Positions 1 through 6,524 of a stretch of 30,785 bases of DNA are shown here, piece by piece. A program made the translations under genes and the position numbers. The DNA comes from a virus: positions 1-30,785 of the IMG/VR virus record IMGVR_UViG_3300009184_000133. One strand, given 5' to 3'. The notes under the pieces are model-generated. The model worked only from the letters and a program-made list of their open reading frames with translations. It had not been told where the DNA came from and searched no databases. Numbering within the stretch: position 1 is the stretch's first letter; each line of letters begins with the position of its first letter.

Positions 1-233
1 ACAAAGGCTCGGTAGTACGGTGAGTCTGCAAAGTCATCAAATGTTTTGAGCCTAGCTGAACCTTGCACAATCTCATAAAATCTCAAGTAGGATTGAAAGC
101 CCAGTTCTACGCCACGCTCTGCACGTTCTGATCTGCGGCGTTTGGGCTCACACAGATGCACCACGAGACTTTCTGCGCGGCGAAATGTTTTCTTGCAGTA
201 GCCGCAAGTGAGTTCACTTAGTGTCTCTGCCAT
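1..233 (-). CDS. Zinc-finger-like T4-type phage protein, 3' part cut by window edge
   Basis: The frame opens with ATG at 233 and runs off the left edge, giving 77 residues. Residues 10-13 read CGYC, followed by a His at about 26 and a Cys at 28. This C-x2-C...H-x-C arrangement could bind one zinc ion. The rest is basic (KRRRSERAER) and then helical and aromatic. Proteins of this type are familiar in marine T4-like phages next to replication genes, but I know of no assigned function. The start lies inside the 3' end of the preceding gene (20-base overlap), which suggests translational coupling in the operon that begins at uvsW. DNA or RNA binding is inference from the zinc-like motif and basic patch. 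Confidence 0.72.
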   Translation of the reverse strand, partial: MAETLSELTCGYCKKTFRRAESLVVHLCEPKRRRSERAERGVELGFQSYLRFYEIVQGSARLKTFDDFADSPYYRAF

Positions 234-666
234 GGTCTCGGATGTATTGATCAAGTTCTTTCTTTGTGGTCATTGAGGCCAACAGGGCTATTTCATCTTC
301 CTTGTAGGTGGGAAACAACTCGGCCAGTTGCTTTTTGACAGCACTTGCCCCTGCGCCTGTTTCTTTCTTCTTGGGCGAAATCCAGTTGTGCCTGGGTGTG
401 CCCATGTCTGGACTCACTGTGGTGGCACACAGCCATTGCAGTTCGGGATGTCGATTAATGTTGAAGAAGTGTTTGTTCAGTCGTTCGTTGGTGGAGATCA
501 AATAAAACTCTTGCATTTCTCTTGAACCTTCCACACATGACGCCCAGCGAATCATGAGATAGTTTGAAAACTTCTTGCGTTCCTCATCTGTGAGTTCGCG
601 ATAGAAGTTTCTGTTCTTGCGATCCAGTTGTCGCATCTCATTGGCAATGTTTAGTTTGTCGCTCAC
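214..666 (-). CDS. Probable clamp-loader small subunit (gp62-like)
   Basis: About 150 residues, read from a GTG at 666 that overlaps the TGA of the preceding gene. An ATG ten codons later is the alternative start. The middle contains YLMIRWAS, then EFYLISTNERLNKHFF and HPELQWL, ending with GTPRHNWISP and a helical tail (LFPTYKEDEIALLASMTTK). This layout resembles the gp62-like clamp-loader proteins I know from marine T4-like phages, where a helical protein pairs with the gp44 ATPase to load the sliding clamp. The neighbours (uvsW upstream, zinc-finger protein downstream) fit a replication operon. gp44 and gp45 are not in the window. The call rests on remembered family resemblance, not an alignment. 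Confidence 0.6.
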   Translation of the reverse strand: MSDKLNIANEMRQLDRKNRNFYRELTDEERKKFSNYLMIRWASCVEGSREMQEFYLISTNERLNKHFFNINRHPELQWLCATTVSPDMGTPRHNWISPKKKETGAGASAVKKQLAELFPTYKEDEIALLASMTTKKELDQYIRDHGRDTK

Positions 667-962
667 TTGTCTACTTTGATCAGTTTGTATATTACTATAG
701 CACGTTCCAGGGCGTCTTGTAAAGCAGGATTGGTTTTTGCCAAGCGCCTGATGTCGCCCCACATTTTGTTTTCCCGAATATGGTCTACCAAGGGCCTACC
801 ATCTGTGGTTCGCTGGTCGTAATCAACATGATGTCCTGACACAGGGTCATATCCATAGCCCATAAGTTCTCTAGTGCTGGGATCGGCACCCGATTCACGA
901 GCATACACTTCATTGCCCACACGTTCGTAGATGAGAGTGGCGCCGGGTTTAAGTGTTCCCAT
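663..962 (-). CDS. Conserved T4-like phage protein of unknown function
   Basis: About 99 residues from the ATG at 962; an in-frame ATG at 974 would add four residues. The N-terminal part reads LKPGATLIYERVGNEVYAR, then ADPSTRE, and the C-terminal half KMWGDIRRLAKTNPALQDAL. The pattern of a short beta region followed by helices is typical of a small conserved protein in marine T4-like phages. No catalytic motif is visible. It overlaps the end of the short gene upstream and its TGA overlaps the GTG of the gp62-like gene, so it is part of the same tightly packed operon. Confidence 0.75.
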   Translation of the reverse strand: MGTLKPGATLIYERVGNEVYARESGADPSTRELMGYGYDPVSGHHVDYDQRTTDGRPLVDHIRENKMWGDIRRLAKTNPALQDALERAIVIYKLIKVDK

Positions 963-1095
963 ACTTGTAGCCATATTGAGTGTGTGCCCAGCGCAGGAAT
1001 CTTTCCAAACCCTCGCAATCTTCTGGATAACTTTCCAAGTAAATCTTGGCCAAGCGATTGACTATTTCAAATATTTCGGGTTCAGTGTATGCCAT
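949..1095 (-). CDS. Small hypothetical protein (48 aa)
   Basis: A short frame from ATG 1095 to TAA 949. Its start lies just after the TAA of the preceding gene and an AAGAG-like ribosome site (within 1100-1110). Residues such as EIFEIVNRLAKIYLE and LERFLRWAHTQYG make one or two amphipathic helices. It overlaps the next gene by 14 bases, typical of coupled phage genes. I do not recognise it. The case for a real gene is the otherwise unfilled gap and the RBS-like spacing. Confidence 0.6.
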   Translation of the reverse strand: MAYTEPEIFEIVNRLAKIYLESYPEDCEGLERFLRWAHTQYGYKYGNT

Positions 1096-1096
1096 G

Positions 1097-1597
1097 TTAC
1101 CAACTCTTGTTGTAGTCTACAATCTCACAGTTGCGACTGATGTCTTTGACAAAGTACACACAGTCTGGATCTGGATCATCATTTAATGGTACTGCTAACA
1201 GTTGCCCATTTTTTAGTTTGGGTGCGTACCACGATACTTCGTGATACACGTCTAAGATTTCAATGTCTGGAAATGACGGGCGGAAACTGGTGAGTGGATT
1301 AAATTGAAACACTCTAAAGCCACGATCATTGATTGATGTCAATGGCAACACTTCCAAGTCACCGATCTCAGGTTCGCCTATGAGTATTTGCCAGTCCATG
1401 GGCATCTTGATTGTGTTGGTTCCTATGCGCAGTACCAGGGCAGGAGCATTAAAACTCTCCAAAAAGATCAAGGGAATAAAATGGTAGTCAGGCTCTTGTG
1501 GGTTTGAGTTGTCTAGGATAGCAAACCGCATGTCATCCACCTCTTCGGGCAAATGATCTAAGTCGTAGTGTTGATTTTCTAATGTTAAAATTCTCAT
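1097..1597 (-). CDS. Conserved T4-like phage hypothetical protein downstream of uvsW
   Basis: About 166 residues from the ATG at 1597 (MRILTLENQ). A five-codon longer start at 1612 would lie inside the promoter and is not preferred. The central signature HFIPLIFLESFNAPALVLRIG followed by MPMDWQILIGEPE is one I associate with a conserved family in marine T4-like phages; no function is assigned that I know of. The protein looks beta-rich, with no membrane segment. It has its own sigma70-like promoter whose -10 box ends six bases before the ATG, so its mRNA may be leaderless. No Shine-Dalgarno sequence is visible ahead of this start. Confidence 0.78.
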   Translation of the reverse strand: MRILTLENQHYDLDHLPEEVDDMRFAILDNSNPQEPDYHFIPLIFLESFNAPALVLRIGTNTIKMPMDWQILIGEPEIGDLEVLPLTSINDRGFRVFQFNPLTSFRPSFPDIEILDVYHEVSWYAPKLKNGQLLAVPLNDDPDPDCVYFVKDISRNCEIVDYNKSW

Positions 1598-1603
1598 GTT
1601 GTT

Positions 1604-1632
1604 ATAATACACTGTTGTGTGACAAAAGTCAA
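1604..1632 (-). promoter_or_regulatory. Sigma70-like promoter abutting a start codon
   Basis: On the minus strand: TTGACT (1627-1632), 17-base spacer, TATTAT (1604-1609), six bases, then ATG at 1597. Transcription would be expected at or next to the A of the ATG. The -35 box contains the TGA stop of uvsW. It would drive the downstream gene and the small genes behind it. Confidence 0.65.
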
Positions 1633-3098
1633 CCTAGTTTCATCCAATCCAGTTTTTCTTGTGTGAATGGATAGTTGGCTTCTCGGTAGAACTGTTTGCG
1701 CTTGGTCAAGTGACGCTTGGCAAACTTGCAAGTTGATGTCACGTCCCAGATTTGAACATGGTCTTTGTCTTCTGCTTTGCGTATGCCACGACCAATTGAC
1801 TGAATGACACGCACAAAACTCTTGCCAGGTTCAACAAGCACAAGATTAAAAATCCTAGGAATATTAATGCCCACGGCAGCCACGCCATAAGTTGCCACAA
1901 TAATTTTATCGGTTGCATCGGCCACTTCATCATATTCTGCTTGCCTCTTTGATCCTTTTGTAGCACCTGACACAAACACTGCTTTGTCTCCCAGTCTTGC
2001 AACCAGTTGCCTACCGCACTCGGTACGGTCTACCAACACCAAGGTGTTGCCTGTTTCGTTTACTTGCCGCACAAGATCAGCCATGGTGTCTAGTCGTCCA
2101 GACTCTTCCAACAAGTATTTGAGTTCGCTTTGATAGTCTTTGTACTCCACATGATCAATTAGTTGCACAATGTTCACATGACAGTTGGCCAGCACACCTT
2201 GTTGTTGTAATTCGCTGGCACTGAGCTTGCCAATCACAGGTCCAAGGCTGACCAGTAGTGCTTGGCTTTCAAACTTCTCTTTGGGCACAGTTCCTGTCAA
2301 CCCCCAGCGAATTGGCACTCTAGCCATTACACCTGTAAGCAAGGTTTTGAGTGCATCTGCTTTGGCCATGTGTACTTCGTCTACAATAACACACACCACG
2401 TCTTCCAAGAACTCACCTATGGTGCAGTCACCTACTCCGGCCTTGGTGTTTTTCAAGAGATTGTTCAGGCTCTGCCATGTGCAAATGGTGTGGGTGCGTC
2501 CGTATTCTTTTCTGTCACCAAAGTACACACCAACATCTTGTTGCATGTTCTTGTAGTCTGCTTCGGTCTGTGTGACCAAGCTCTTGTTGGGCACAATAAC
2601 AATACTGCGTCCATAAGGTGCCACAGCATTGCTCAAGGCCGCTGTCATAATAGTCTTGCCTGCACCTGTTGCCACTTCTTGTATGCATTGTGGGTTGGCC
2701 AGGAAGTTATTGACAATTTCTACTTGATAGTCACGCAACATTATGGGCTCGCCCGCGGCCGGATGCCCTTTGGGCCAAGTCACATGTGCAAAAGAATTTT
2801 CTGATACTTGTTCAAAGTTGAATGTGTTTGAATAGTCTCGTTGATCATCCAGTTCAACATCATAGTCAAACTTTTCTAGTATGGGCATGATCTCTGGTAG
2901 CAGGTTCACATAAGTTGAGCCGCCAAGTTGGAAGTATGCTACCTTGCCATCCCAACGTCCCAGTCTCACTGCTGGCAAATAACGTGCGGCAGGGTTTTCA
3001 TATTTGAAAGCATTGACTAGAGACTTGCGAGCATCCAAGTCCAAGCCTTCAATCTTGATGTTTACTTCATCACGTATTTGTATGGTACATCGTTTCAT
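1629..3098 (-). CDS. uvsW: UvsW-type superfamily 2 DNA/RNA helicase
   Basis: 489 residues, close to T4 UvsW in size. An N-terminal domain of about 110 residues precedes the helicase core. Walker A ATGAGKT is at 143-149, motif II DEVH at 240-243, motif III LTGT at 267-270, and motif VI QSIGRGIR at 433-440. LRDYQ at 121-125 is the Q-motif-like element. UvsW unwinds branched DNA and R-loops and promotes fork regression, switching origin-dependent to recombination-dependent replication. The start ATG overlaps the TGA of the upstream gene (ATGA). The order of uvsW followed by small T4-like genes fits a phage recombination operon. Confidence 0.93.
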   Translation of the reverse strand: MKRCTIQIRDEVNIKIEGLDLDARKSLVNAFKYENPAARYLPAVRLGRWDGKVAYFQLGGSTYVNLLPEIMPILEKFDYDVELDDQRDYSNTFNFEQVSENSFAHVTWPKGHPAAGEPIMLRDYQVEIVNNFLANPQCIQEVATGAGKTIMTAALSNAVAPYGRSIVIVPNKSLVTQTEADYKNMQQDVGVYFGDRKEYGRTHTICTWQSLNNLLKNTKAGVGDCTIGEFLEDVVCVIVDEVHMAKADALKTLLTGVMARVPIRWGLTGTVPKEKFESQALLVSLGPVIGKLSASELQQQGVLANCHVNIVQLIDHVEYKDYQSELKYLLEESGRLDTMADLVRQVNETGNTLVLVDRTECGRQLVARLGDKAVFVSGATKGSKRQAEYDEVADATDKIIVATYGVAAVGINIPRIFNLVLVEPGKSFVRVIQSIGRGIRKAEDKDHVQIWDVTSTCKFAKRHLTKRKQFYREANYPFTQEKLDWMKLG

Positions 3099-3952
3099 TG
3101 TACAGTTACTTCACGCACAAGTTGTCGTGACCTTATTTGAGAGATTAATTGTTGTTGTGTGCCAGTGTATTCTAAATCTGCAACAGGAAATCGTAATGGT
3201 AGTGCTTGTGTATTGTACACGTTTTCAATGCCGTGAGCAAGAAAAAACTCTTGATGCTGTTCAATATATTTTTGCATGCCGGGAATTTTTTTGTTTAAGT
3301 CTCGGTCATACAATGCAACATTGAAGTCTGCACTGTAGTGACCAAATGGCCGGAATGCATCATCACTTATGTATAGGTCATTATCATGCGCAAGATCTTC
3401 TACTGTTTTTCCAATCTCGCAATAGTTGAGATACACTGTGCCAAAGTTGACTTTGAGTTCGCCGTATTTTTTCATCACACCAACATCCAACTGTTGTGTT
3501 TTGGGCATACCAAACCAAGTACAAACAAATCTTGGACATGGTTCAACCATGGCAGTTTCGCACCTGTGTACTGCCAAATTGAGATTGGCCAACGCCTGTC
3601 TAACTGAGTCCGGCGCTGAGTGCCAATATTCAGATGTTTGTTGATCCAACAGTCCATGATAGCGTTCAAATATATTGTGCAAATAGTTAAGACCATCTTG
3701 TGTGTATTCAAACTTGCGATCAATGATTGGCTCATGGTTGTTAATTGTAGCAATGCATTGTTGAATCATTTCAACTGCACGATCTTGCTCTTGTTGGGCA
3801 GTGCCAAATCCATAAAACCTATCTGGATTGTCCATGGGCCAAGCATGCCGGTTGCTCATGCGTTCAATCCACAACTCGGCCAAGGGTGTGTGTCTAGTGT
3901 TAAAACACAATTCAAAATTGTCGGCCAATGTAATCACAAGACGCTGAGACAT
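3095..3952 (-). CDS. Hypothetical protein upstream of uvsW
   Basis: 285 residues from ATG 3952 (MSQRLVITL). The longer frame to 3979 would read through the -10 box and is not preferred. The protein is mixed alpha/beta; a helical stretch occupies roughly residues 55-125, and KVNFGTVYLNYCEIG and DLYISDDAFRPFGHYSADF follow. No known motif is recognised, and there is no signal peptide or membrane segment. It is the first gene after a double terminator and has its own sigma70-like promoter only five bases from the ATG. It is coupled to uvsW by an ATGA overlap, so both probably share this promoter. Confidence 0.8.
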   Translation of the reverse strand: MSQRLVITLADNFELCFNTRHTPLAELWIERMSNRHAWPMDNPDRFYGFGTAQQEQDRAVEMIQQCIATINNHEPIIDRKFEYTQDGLNYLHNIFERYHGLLDQQTSEYWHSAPDSVRQALANLNLAVHRCETAMVEPCPRFVCTWFGMPKTQQLDVGVMKKYGELKVNFGTVYLNYCEIGKTVEDLAHDNDLYISDDAFRPFGHYSADFNVALYDRDLNKKIPGMQKYIEQHQEFFLAHGIENVYNTQALPLRFPVADLEYTGTQQQLISQIRSRQLVREVTVQ

Positions 3953-3957
3953 AACAC

Positions 3958-3986
3958 AGTATATACTCTTGCAAAACAAAAGTCAA
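3958..3986 (-). promoter_or_regulatory. Sigma70-like promoter fused to a terminator T-tract
   Basis: Minus strand: TTGACT (3981-3986), 17-base spacer, TATACT (3958-3963), five bases, ATG at 3952. The -35 box directly continues the T-run of the upstream terminator. The predicted start point is at or beside the ATG, and no Shine-Dalgarno sequence fits before it. Confidence 0.68.
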
Positions 3987-4011
3987 AAAAACAGGCTCCG
4001 AAGAGCCTGTT
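3983..4011 (-). terminator. Rho-independent terminator with UUCG loop
   Basis: On the minus strand a perfect 9-bp stem (4003-4011 with 3990-3998) closes a TTCG tetraloop and is followed by a run of Ts. It ends the ATPase/small-peptide transcript. The T-run merges with the next promoter. Confidence 0.85.
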
Positions 4012-4013
4012 GT

Positions 4014-4046
4014 AAAAACCCGGGGCGGAGCCAACCAATCCCCGGG
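4014..4046 (-). terminator. Second GC-rich terminator hairpin
   Basis: Stem CCCGGGG/CCCCGGG (4040-4046 with 4019-4025), 14-base loop, followed on the minus strand by TTTTT (4014-4018). It stands immediately before the UUCG terminator, so the two form a tandem pair. Confidence 0.65.
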
Positions 4047-4055
4047 GTAAAACTA

Positions 4056-4145
4056 TTATTCAGACATCAAAATTAAAAATGCCAATATCAATGCTAACAC
4101 AGGATGGCCTACAAACACTAACAGTAGCACAGCAAGCCATGCCAT
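4056..4145 (-). CDS. 29-residue single-pass membrane peptide
   Basis: A frame too short for most gene finders: ATG 4145 to TAA 4056. It begins one base after the TAA of the ATPase gene (TAACATG). After MAW almost every residue is hydrophobic (LAVLLLVFV, then VLALILAFLILM), with a central GHP and a C-terminal SE, enough for one membrane helix, possibly hinged. It lies between the ATPase and the terminator and would be translated by coupling. Tiny membrane peptides are common in T4-like phage early regions; the function is unknown. A role in membrane targeting or host takeover would be speculation. Confidence 0.55.
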   Translation of the reverse strand: MAWLAVLLLVFVGHPVLALILAFLILMSE

Positions 4146-4146
4146 G

Positions 4147-5175
4147 TTAAGCACTCTTCATACATGTAGTCTCTGCAAGACGCTTCCAGTTGCCTGCAAA
4201 ACTCTTGCGCAAGTCTGCAATTTTCAGCGCCATACGCAGGCTCATCTCACGCAAACGATTCTGATTTGCTTCCATGAACTCGATGATCTCGTCTTGCACA
4301 CACTCTTCAAAATCATAGTCTGCAAACAACACACCGTCTTTGGCAATCTGCTTGATACGCAACACTTTGTCACGCATGGTGTCCAGTGTCAAGTCAAGAT
4401 AGTGACAGCGTGATTGCAGTGCATCCAAGTGATCACGCAACTTTTGGCTCTTCATCTGATCGAACTTCAAGTTGGTAATAAAGATCACTGAGCCTTTGAA
4501 CTCGAAACGATCTGGGATGCCTTCGCGACGCAAGGTGCTGGACTCACTCAACCATGAAATGGTACGCTTCTTGCCGGAGTCCAGGGCGCCCTTCAGCAAG
4601 TTCAGTGCCACGTCATCTAGCAGAATGCTGTCACAGTCATCAAACACCAACACACAGTTGTCATCTGAATATTTGTACAGGGCTTGATACAAGCCAATGG
4701 GTGTTGCTGAGCCTTTGACAACTTCGGCACGGAGACGCTTGCCTGCCAATTTATCAAACAGTGTGGCCTTTTCAATCTCTTGCTCAACGCCAAACGATTT
4801 GCCAACGCCTGGAGGGCCGCTGACAATCATGGCACGGATGTCACCGTTGACACAGGCCTTTGTCATCTCATGCAAGATGTCGAAACGCTCACGAATACGT
4901 GTCATAATTTGTTCTTCAGTTTCGGCCTCTACTGAGGGCTTGGCAAATGCCACTGTATTTTCTTTGCTCACTGCATCTCCATTGACATACTCGATGTCGC
5001 TAATGTTGTTGACTTTGATACGGATGGTGTCGGGGCAGTTGGGAAATGCACCGTTGTTTTCTACTGTCACGAAGTTACCTTTGGCACCAGACTGAAAGCC
5101 TGACACAAGATTGAAAGCGATGTTGCGCACGGGTTTGTTGCGATACACACCTTTAATTACACGAATTGCACTCAT
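4147..5175 (-). CDS. AAA+ ATPase of T4-like phage
   Basis: 342 residues. An N-terminal domain of about 85 residues (starting IRVIKGVYRNKPVRNIAF) precedes an AAA+ module. Walker A GPPGVGKS is at 120-127, Walker B VLVFDD at 175-180, and a sensor-1-like VIFITN at about 230. The overall look is of a single-ring motor rather than a clamp loader, and I do not recognise a zinc or lid domain specific to gp44. The substrate is unknown. A sigma70-like promoter and an AAAGGAG ribosome site lie in front of it, so it is probably expressed early from its own promoter. A 29-residue membrane peptide is coupled behind it. Confidence 0.85.
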   Translation of the reverse strand: MSAIRVIKGVYRNKPVRNIAFNLVSGFQSGAKGNFVTVENNGAFPNCPDTIRIKVNNISDIEYVNGDAVSKENTVAFAKPSVEAETEEQIMTRIRERFDILHEMTKACVNGDIRAMIVSGPPGVGKSFGVEQEIEKATLFDKLAGKRLRAEVVKGSATPIGLYQALYKYSDDNCVLVFDDCDSILLDDVALNLLKGALDSGKKRTISWLSESSTLRREGIPDRFEFKGSVIFITNLKFDQMKSQKLRDHLDALQSRCHYLDLTLDTMRDKVLRIKQIAKDGVLFADYDFEECVQDEIIEFMEANQNRLREMSLRMALKIADLRKSFAGNWKRLAETTCMKSA

Positions 5176-5218
5176 TGTTGGCTCCTTTGAAATGCGGTTG
5201 TTTACTGTTTATGTCTCT

Positions 5219-5247
5219 ATTATAGCAAAAGACGGATTATTGGTCAA
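5219..5247 (-). promoter_or_regulatory. Sigma70 promoter of the AAA+ ATPase gene
   Basis: TTGACC (5242-5247), 17-base spacer, TATAAT (5219-5224) preceded by TGC. The leader to ATG 5175 is about 38 bases and contains AAAGGAG. The -35 box lies inside the last codons of the upstream short gene. It shares TTGACCAATAAT and GCTATAAT with the two promoters upstream. Confidence 0.85.
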
Positions 5248-5413
5248 CCTGGGCAAGCAGGTATTGTGTTTCAAACACTTCTGCGGCTTGTAATACTTTG
5301 GCACTATAAATCATGCGTCCATGGCGGGCAATATCAGCCAACAGTTCCAGCATTTCCATGCCCAAAAAGTCGCATTCTTTGTTTAGAACGTTGACAGCGG
5401 TTTCTAGTTTCAT
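5237..5413 (-). CDS. Small early protein (58 aa)
   Basis: ATG 5413 to TAA 5237, preceded by AAAGGAG. The sequence is almost wholly helical (KLETAVNVLNKECDFLG, then EMLELLADIARHGRM and AKVLQAAEVFETQ). It has its own strong promoter, and its last codons hold the -35 box of the next promoter, which argues that the frame and the promoter evolved together. I do not recognise the family. Short helical proteins of this size in T4-like early regions often bind host proteins, but nothing here shows which. Confidence 0.68.
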   Translation of the reverse strand: MKLETAVNVLNKECDFLGMEMLELLADIARHGRMIYSAKVLQAAEVFETQYLLAQVDQ

Positions 5414-5418
5414 TGCAG

Positions 5419-5490
5419 GCTCCTTTTTGCTTTGTATGCCATTATTATAGCATTTTGGGAATTATTGGTCAAGTACTACCAAAGTATTAC
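5419..5490 (-). repeat. 72-bp promoter/RBS repeat, copy 2
   Basis: Direct repeat of 5702-5773 with three mismatches; 61 bases are identical (5419-5479). It carries the stop codon of the upstream gene, the full promoter and the ribosome binding site, so the unit is a portable expression cassette. Confidence 0.92.
5444..5472 (-). promoter_or_regulatory. Sigma70 promoter, copy 2 of a duplicated cassette
   Basis: TTGACC (5467-5472), 17-base spacer, TATAAT (5444-5449) with TGC in front, then a 30-base leader ending in AAAGGAG before ATG 5413. Near-consensus. Confidence 0.87.
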
Positions 5491-5696
5491 TTTTTGAACT
5501 GTTCAAAGAAGCGAGTGTTGATCTCGTCCATTTCCGCCTGCTCCACATAGAAGTCAGTAGCGGGATCGTAGTACTGGCCCTGTTTGTTGTCATAATACAA
5601 CACACGTCCGGAGAAGTTGAACGGGCCTTCTAGTCCCTTGCGAGGACCATACTTGTCACGCATCATGTCTATGGTGTCAACTACACGATATCCCAT
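5487..5696 (-). CDS. Conserved small T4-like marine phage protein (69 aa)
   Basis: ATG 5696 to TAA 5487, with AAAGGAG 8 bases ahead. The N-terminal VVDTIDMMRDKYGPRKGLEG, then FSGRVLYYD and GQYYDPATDFYV, form a recognisable conserved small protein of marine T4-like phages. The function is unknown to me. It probably has a short helix followed by a beta hairpin. It has its own near-consensus promoter and its stop codon lies in the second copy of the promoter repeat. Confidence 0.82.
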   Translation of the reverse strand: MGYRVVDTIDMMRDKYGPRKGLEGPFNFSGRVLYYDNKQGQYYDPATDFYVEQAEMDEINTRFFEQFKK

Positions 5697-5701
5697 GTCA
5701 A

Positions 5702-5773
5702 GCTCCTTTTTGCTTTGTATGCCATTATTATAGCATTTTGGGAATTATTGGTCAAGTACTACTCTAGTATTAC
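5702..5773 (-). repeat. 72-bp promoter/RBS repeat, copy 1
   Basis: Direct repeat of 5419-5490, 69 of 72 positions identical. It begins at the ribosome binding site and ends at the 3' end of the glycosyltransferase gene. Confidence 0.92.
5727..5755 (-). promoter_or_regulatory. Sigma70 promoter, copy 1 of a duplicated cassette
   Basis: TTGACC (5750-5755), 17-base spacer, TATAAT (5727-5732), then AAAGGAG before ATG 5696. Identical in core to the promoter 283 bases downstream. Confidence 0.87.
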
Positions 5774-5774
5774 A

Positions 5775-6524
5775 TTATTGCCAGTGGCTTGCTATCACAG
5801 GGTCGGCAGTGCATTCGTGCGGCTTGGGTCGGCCGTGGAATACAAGTATGCTGGCTTCGCCGCCTATGTGGGGACTAGCACCTGTTCCAGGTTTTTTAGG
5901 TCGCCTTGATGCAAAATCAATTCCTCCATCCTGCACTTGCCAACGCCAACTTTGCAACCGATGTGAATCAAAGTATCTACGCTGAGAGGGATCAATCACC
6001 GCACCCAGATAGTCCTGATCACCAGGATACTTGACCACTGTTCTGTTGATATCTAGCTTATCGAACTCTTCCCATACATGTGCATACTTGGCCACATTCC
6101 ACCACATTACACTTGAGTTCATACCCGAGTGACTTTGTCGTTGCAGATATCTAAAATCTCTGATGGTCCAGAAACATTCGGTGCTGAGCACAGGAATCCA
6201 CCCCAGGTCACTGATGATCACACAATCAAGATCAAAGTACAGTAAATTACCTTGGTGGTGTTCAGGATTAAACAACTGCATCTTGTACCACCACTCGCGC
6301 TTGGGTCCGCTAATACCCGGCCATTCTTTCACAGCATGTTTGATCATGTGTGTGGGGACTGGTCTTGATTCTTCAGTATACACATGAAATCGTATGCCTT
6401 GTGGTAAGTTTCGTTTCAACATGCTGTACAATTTTTCCACGTACTGCCAGTCGTAACCAGTGCCGTGGATTACACATGCACAATCAGTTATGCCGTCAAG
6501 GCGGGGGCGATTCTTTTTAGCCAT
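5775..6524 (-). CDS. GT-A-type glycosyltransferase (GT8-like)
   Basis: 249 residues. A DxD metal/nucleotide-sugar motif is seen as YFDLDCVI (DLD at 98-100). It is preceded by PKREWWYKMQLF, the typical helix before the DxD of GT8-like enzymes. SGMNSSVMWWN (about 130-142) and a late VFHGRPKPHE (about 231-240), with a metal-binding-type His, complete the picture. Expected role: transfer of a sugar from a nucleotide-sugar donor to a surface glycan in the cytoplasm. The start overlaps the upstream gene by 37 bases but has a good AAGGA site ahead. It is the last gene of the minus-strand pair that starts at 7339. The acceptor is unknown. Confidence 0.75.
   Translation of the reverse strand: MAKKNRPRLDGITDCACVIHGTGYDWQYVEKLYSMLKRNLPQGIRFHVYTEESRPVPTHMIKHAVKEWPGISGPKREWWYKMQLFNPEHHQGNLLYFDLDCVIISDLGWIPVLSTECFWTIRDFRYLQRQSHSGMNSSVMWWNVAKYAHVWEEFDKLDINRTVVKYPGDQDYLGAVIDPSQRRYFDSHRLQSWRWQVQDGGIDFASRRPKKPGTGASPHIGGEASILVFHGRPKPHECTADPVIASHWQ

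Noticed and set aside
949-1095. The 48-residue gene as the late-transcription coactivator gp33
   Set aside because: Size and position are suggestive, but no sequence resemblance could be recognised, so it is left hypothetical.
5419-5773. The 72-bp direct repeats as phage attachment sites or an insertion-sequence footprint
   Set aside because: Each copy is fully explained as stop, promoter and ribosome site. No integrase or transposase is nearby.
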